In this document: positions 61,051-64,000 of the stretch, in pieces
How positions within the stretch are numbered: the stretch's first letter is position 1
How the letters are laid out: every line of letters begins with the position of its first letter
Assembly (NCBI RefSeq): GCF_000830005.1
Contig: NZ_CP010407.1
Location: forward strand, 8,506,001-8,570,000
Origin: Streptomyces vietnamensis
GTDB lineage: Bacteria; Actinomycetota; Actinomycetes; Streptomycetales; Streptomycetaceae
Direction of reading: 5' to 3'
DNA: 64,000 nt
Notes under the pieces: model-generated
What the model saw: the letters and a program-made list of their open reading frames with translations, nothing else
Database searches by the model: none
Told to the model about the DNA's origin: nothing
Made by a program: the position numbers and the translations under genes

Positions 61051-62139
61051 ATGTCCCAGGCCGTCGTCCTGCCCCCGGCCGCCGCACCCGTCGCGGCGCC
61101 CGCCCGCGCCCGGGGCGGCAGCGAGTTCAGCCCGCTCCTGCGGACGGTCAGGGAACAGGGCCTCCTCGAACACCGCCCCGGCTGGTACGCCCGCGGCATC
61201 GTCGTCAACCTCCTCGGCATCGCCGCCGTGGCGGCCGGACTCGCCCTGACCGGGCCCTCCTGGTGGGCGCTGCTCCTCGCCGTCCCCTTCGCCCTGTTCT
61301 CCGCCCGCGCCGCCTTCGTCGGGCACGACGCCGGCCACGCCCAGATCACCGCGAACCGCAAGGCGAGCCGACTCCTCCAACTCGTCCACGCCAACCTCCT
61401 CCTCGGCATGAGCCGGGAGTGGTGGAACGACAAGCACAACCGCCACCACGCCAACCCCAACCACCTCGACAAGGACCCGGACGTCGCCGCCGACATCCTC
61501 GTCTTCGCCGGGCACCAGACGGCGGGCCGCAGAGGTCTGCGCGGCTTCCTCACCCGCCACCAGGCCTGGCTGTTCTTCCCGCTGACCACCCTAGAGGGCA
61601 TCGCGCTCAAGGTGTACGGAATCCAGGCCCTGCTCGCGAAGGACGGCCCGTGCCGCACCCGGCGCGAGCGGCTCGTCGAAGGTGCCCTGCTCCTCGCCCA
61701 CTTCGCCGGATACGCGACGCTGCTCCTCGCGCTCCTGACACCCGCCCAGGCCCTCGTCTTCGCCCTCCTCCACCAGATGCTCCTCGGCGTGCACCTCGGC
61801 ATGGCCTTCGCCCCCAACCACAAGGGCATGGACCGGCCCGACGAGCACGAGGACGGCGACAGCTGGGGCCATCTGCGCCGCCAGGTCCTCACCTCGCGCA
61901 ACATCCGGGGCGGCGCCCTGACCGACTGGTTCCTCGGCGGGCTCAACTACCAGGTCGAGCACCACCTCTTCCCGAGCATGCCGCGCCCGAACCTCCGCCT
62001 GGCGCAGCCTGCCGTGCGGGCCCACTGCGCCGCCCTCGGCGTCCCGTACACCGAGACCGGCTTCGTGGACTCGTACCGCCAGGCCCTCGGCCATCTGCAC
62101 GAGGTGGGCGCGCCGCTCCGCTCCGAGGCCGCCGAGTAG
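61051..62139 (+). CDS. Fatty-acid desaturase
   Basis: A 362-aa membrane di-iron desaturase. Three His boxes are intact: HDAGH (~93), HNRHHANPNH (~130-139) and QVEHHLFPSMPRPNLR (~305-320), the order and spacing of the acyl-CoA/acyl-lipid desaturase group. Four hydrophobic stretches (LLGIAAVAAGLALTG, WALLLAVPFALFSARAAF, LLLAHFAGYATLLLALL, AQALVFALLHQMLLGVHLGM) surround them. ATG 61051 with an ACCGGAG site fits the N-terminus of relatives. It inserts cis double bonds into membrane acyl chains, regulating fluidity. It stands alone, 250 bp from the divergent helicase operon. Confidence 0.93.
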   Translation: MSQAVVLPPAAAPVAAPARARGGSEFSPLLRTVREQGLLEHRPGWYARGIVVNLLGIAAVAAGLALTGPSWWALLLAVPFALFSARAAFVGHDAGHAQITANRKASRLLQLVHANLLLGMSREWWNDKHNRHHANPNHLDKDPDVAADILVFAGHQTAGRRGLRGFLTRHQAWLFFPLTTLEGIALKVYGIQALLAKDGPCRTRRERLVEGALLLAHFAGYATLLLALLTPAQALVFALLHQMLLGVHLGMAFAPNHKGMDRPDEHEDGDSWGHLRRQVLTSRNIRGGALTDWFLGGLNYQVEHHLFPSMPRPNLRLAQPAVRAHCAALGVPYTETGFVDSYRQALGHLHEVGAPLRSEAAE

Positions 62140-62223
62140 GGTCGTACACCGAGGCGCTATGTGATCATCGGTCCGGGCGGGCGGCGACGCGCCCGGAGCG
62201 GCAGAGAAGGGGGAGCTCTCACC

Positions 62224-62769
62224 ATGAGCGGCGGCACCGTCACCACGGTCAGCAGCAACGGCACGTACTCGTTCACCAAGCCCAACAGGGAGGGCATCAC
62301 CCTCCTCGCCGGGCTCGGTGTGGAGGGCGACGTCCACGCGGGCGTGACGGTCAAGCACCGGTCTCGCGTCGCGCAGGACCCCACCCAGCCCAACCTGCGG
62401 CAGGTCCACCTCATCCACGCCGAACTCTTCGACGAGGTCGCCGGCGCCGGCTTCGAGGTCGCCCCCGGCGACCTCGGCGAGAACGTCACGACCCGGGGGA
62501 TCGACCTCCTCGCCCTGCCCACCGGCACCCTCCTGCACCTCGGCGCGGAGGCCGTCGTCGAGGTCACCGGACTGCGCAACCCCTGCGCGCAGATCGACAA
62601 CTTCCGGCACGGGCTGCTCAAGCAGGTCCTCGGCCGCGACGAGAACGGCGAGATCGTGCGCAAGGCGGGCATCATGGGCATCGTGCTCACCGGTGGGGAG
62701 GTGCGGCCCGGCGACCCGATCCGGGCCGAACTGCCGGCCGAGCCGCACCGCCCGCTGGAGCGGGTCTGA
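62224..62769 (+). CDS. MOSC-domain sulfurase-like protein
   Basis: A 181-aa protein, ATG 62224 after AGAAGGGGGAG. Blocks of the MOSC (molybdenum-cofactor-sulfurase C-terminal) fold: LAGLGVEGDVHAGVTVKHRS (~32-50), QVHLIHAELFDEVAGAGFEV (~60), APGDLGENVTTRGIDLLALP (G-x-x-x-E-N, ~80), EVTGLRNPCAQIDNF with the conserved Cys (~120) and RKAGIMGIVLTGGEVRPGD. MOSC proteins bind Moco or carry a persulfide for sulfur transfer; here only the domain itself is present. Stand-alone gene, convergent with the hydrolase downstream. Confidence 0.92.
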   Translation: MSGGTVTTVSSNGTYSFTKPNREGITLLAGLGVEGDVHAGVTVKHRSRVAQDPTQPNLRQVHLIHAELFDEVAGAGFEVAPGDLGENVTTRGIDLLALPTGTLLHLGAEAVVEVTGLRNPCAQIDNFRHGLLKQVLGRDENGEIVRKAGIMGIVLTGGEVRPGDPIRAELPAEPHRPLERV

Positions 62770-62782
62770 GCGTCCGGGGTTC

Positions 62783-62850
62783 CACCCCTCCAGAGGTCTC
62801 ACCCCTCCGGAGGTCTCATCCCTCCAGAGGTTTCACCCTTCCAGAGCGCA
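62783..62850. repeat. Four tandem 17-bp repeats containing CCTCCRGAGG between convergent genes
   Basis: Units at 62783, 62800, 62817 and 62834 (CACCCCTCCAGAGGTCT and variants). Each has a small palindrome (CCTCC(G/A)GAGG), and the last overlaps the hydrolase stop. Such stacked palindromes could terminate transcription from both sides. Confidence 0.7.
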
Positions 62851-64000
62851 GGAGTTGACCACGTCACCGCCCGCCGGCCGCGCGATCGTGCGGTCCGCGG
62901 GCGGCGCCGTACCCTCCTCGACCCAGCGCGTCAGGGCGTCGAACGCGGAGCGGTAGCAGGGCAGGATCGGCCGCAGCCGGTCCGGATACGTGTCGTAGAG
63001 ACCGTCCGTGTGCGTCCCGTCCTGCACCGTGTAGTAGCGGTGCAGCCCACCCCGGCCCCGCGCGTCGATCATCCGCGCGTACACGTCGGAGTCCGTGGCG
63101 ATCGGCAGCAGGGTGTCGAGGTCGCCGTGGAGCGTGATGAGCGGCTTGCCGATGCGGCCGGTGAGCGCGACCTTCGCGACCGCGCGGTGGACGGACGCGG
63201 GCCGGGAGGCGTAGTCGTAGGCGGCGTCCGAGGCACAGGGCGCGAAGATCTGCTCCACGGTCCCGCCGGCCGTGGAACCGGGGCAGGCCGGATCGTACGA
63301 GGGATCGAACTCGGCCCGGAAGAGCTTCTGCGTCAGACCCCAGTAGGCCTTCTCGTGGTACGGCCACAGGAAGCGCGAGCCGGGCGCGAAGCCCGCCGCG
63401 ATCAGGTCCTCGTCGGTGGCGAGACCCTGCGACCTGGCCACCGTCACCGGCAGGCTCGTCAGGAGGTTCGGGCCCCGCGTGGTCCACAGCACGCCCTCCC
63501 AGTCGACCCCGCCGTCGTACAGCTCGGGCCGGTTCTCCAGCTGCCAGCGCGTGAGGTAGCCGGCGTTGGAGATGCCGGTCATGTACGTGCGTTCCGGCGC
63601 GCGCCCGTAGCGCTGCCGTACGACCTTCTTGGCGGCCCGCGTCAGCTCGGTCACCCGGCGGTTCCACTCGGCGACCGCGTCGCCGGGCTCCCGTCCGTCG
63701 GTGAAGAAGTCCGGGCCGGTGTTGCCCTTGTCGGTGGCGGCGTAGGCGAAGCCCCGGGCGAGCACCTGGTCGGAGATCAGCGCGTCCGTGGAGTACTGGC
63801 GTCGGGAGCCGGGGGCGCCGGTGACGACGAGCCCGCCGTTCCAGTGGTCGGGCAGCCGGATGACGAACTGCGCGTCATGGGCCCAGCCGTGGGTGGCGTT
63901 GAGGCGGGAGTCGTCGGGGAAGTAGCCGTCGATCTGGACGCCCGGCACCCCCGAGGGGTTGCGGGTCGCCTTCGCGGCGAGACCGGCTTGGTCCCCCAGG
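62833..64000 (-). CDS. Tannase/feruloyl-esterase-like secreted hydrolase, partial
   Basis: At least 389 codons; the N-terminus lies beyond the right edge. An alpha/beta hydrolase of the tannase/3HB-oligomer-hydrolase type: FVIRLPDHWNGGLVVTGAPG, FAYAATDKGNTGPDFFTDGR, RTYMTGISNAGYLTRWQLEN with the nucleophile Ser in G-I-S-N-A-G-Y, YDGGVDWEGVLWTTRGPN, then the acid/His end IGKPLITLHGDLDTLLPIAT and VQDGTHTDGLYDTYPDRLRP, and a final CALEG. The Cys pairs suggest an exported enzyme hydrolysing esters (plant phenolic or polyester type). The missing end would show whether a signal peptide is present. Confidence 0.85.
   Translation of the reverse strand, partial: LGDQAGLAAKATRNPSGVPGVQIDGYFPDDSRLNATHGWAHDAQFVIRLPDHWNGGLVVTGAPGSRRQYSTDALISDQVLARGFAYAATDKGNTGPDFFTDGREPGDAVAEWNRRVTELTRAAKKVVRQRYGRAPERTYMTGISNAGYLTRWQLENRPELYDGGVDWEGVLWTTRGPNLLTSLPVTVARSQGLATDEDLIAAGFAPGSRFLWPYHEKAYWGLTQKLFRAEFDPSYDPACPGSTAGGTVEQIFAPCASDAAYDYASRPASVHRAVAKVALTGRIGKPLITLHGDLDTLLPIATDSDVYARMIDARGRGGLHRYYTVQDGTHTDGLYDTYPDRLRPILPCYRSAFDALTRWVEEGTAPPADRTIARPAGGDVVNSCALEG

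Overview
The window is high-GC actinobacterial DNA, almost certainly Streptomyces. The codon use is strongly GC3-biased, GTG/TTG starts and ATGA/GTGA overlaps are frequent, and lineage markers are present: a WhiB protein, an SsgA/SsgB-like sporulation protein and a SpoIIE-type phosphatase. It reads as a boundary between a decaying, mosaic region (about 0.9-50.9 kb) and an intact core-like region (50.9-64 kb).

Layout. 1-0.95 kb: an FAD-sorbitol-dehydrogenase-type small subunit coupled to a GMC oxidoreductase that runs off the left edge. 0.93-3.7 kb: broken genes (DAO-type oxidase, DUF1254, M14 peptidase, CadD). 4.06 kb: first copy of the 3' end of an aldehyde dehydrogenase gene. 4.5-5.35 kb: dead IS5-type element. 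6.36-24.6 kb: a tightly packed seven-gene operon of very large, mostly uncharacterised proteins (DUF6603-like protein, giant proteins of 1348, about 1545 and 568 aa, a seven-blade WD40 protein, a repeat/Ig-like/double peptidoglycan-binding protein, and an M64-like zinc peptidase). This is the best candidate for an undescribed system. 24.7-25.3 kb: second truncated IS5-type element. 25.4-27.2 kb: small hypothetical, DUF2993 lipid-binding protein, TetR regulator. 27.36-33.47 kb: an aromatic-ring-cleavage operon (extradiol dioxygenase, FAA hydrolase, FAD monooxygenase, acetoacetyl-CoA synthetase, DoxX), divergent from the TetR gene across two palindromes.

33.7 kb: second copy of the aldehyde dehydrogenase 3' end, combining features of the left and right copies. 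34.4-35.5 kb: chimeric pseudogene (nuclease-like N-terminus joined to TPR repeats). 35.6-49.3 kb: a stress-flavoured set (YihY/BrkB, glutathionyl-hydroquinone reductase-like, MscS, catalase, VanZ, aldo/keto reductase, WhiB, SsgB-like, PRC-barrel, SDR, hemerythrin, SpoIIE phosphatase) interspersed with pseudogenes. 49.7-50.9 kb: an alpha/beta hydrolase N-terminus fused to a 5'-truncated tyrosine integrase, ending exactly at the third, native aldehyde dehydrogenase 3' end.

50.9-64 kb: intact genes: aldehyde dehydrogenase and its GAF-domain regulator, a ZTP riboswitch with folD, a septum-formation-like membrane protein, SWIM zinc-finger protein plus SNF2 helicase, fatty-acid desaturase, MOSC protein, and a tannase-like hydrolase cut by the right edge.

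The three direct repeats of the aldehyde dehydrogenase 3' end, with the adjoining integrase remnant, terminator hairpins and shared flanks, suggest that 4.1-50.9 kb is a tandem accretion of (now immobile) integrative elements at one attachment site. No tRNA, rRNA, CRISPR, replication or conjugation genes were seen. Family names are from recognition of motifs by eye; no database search was run.
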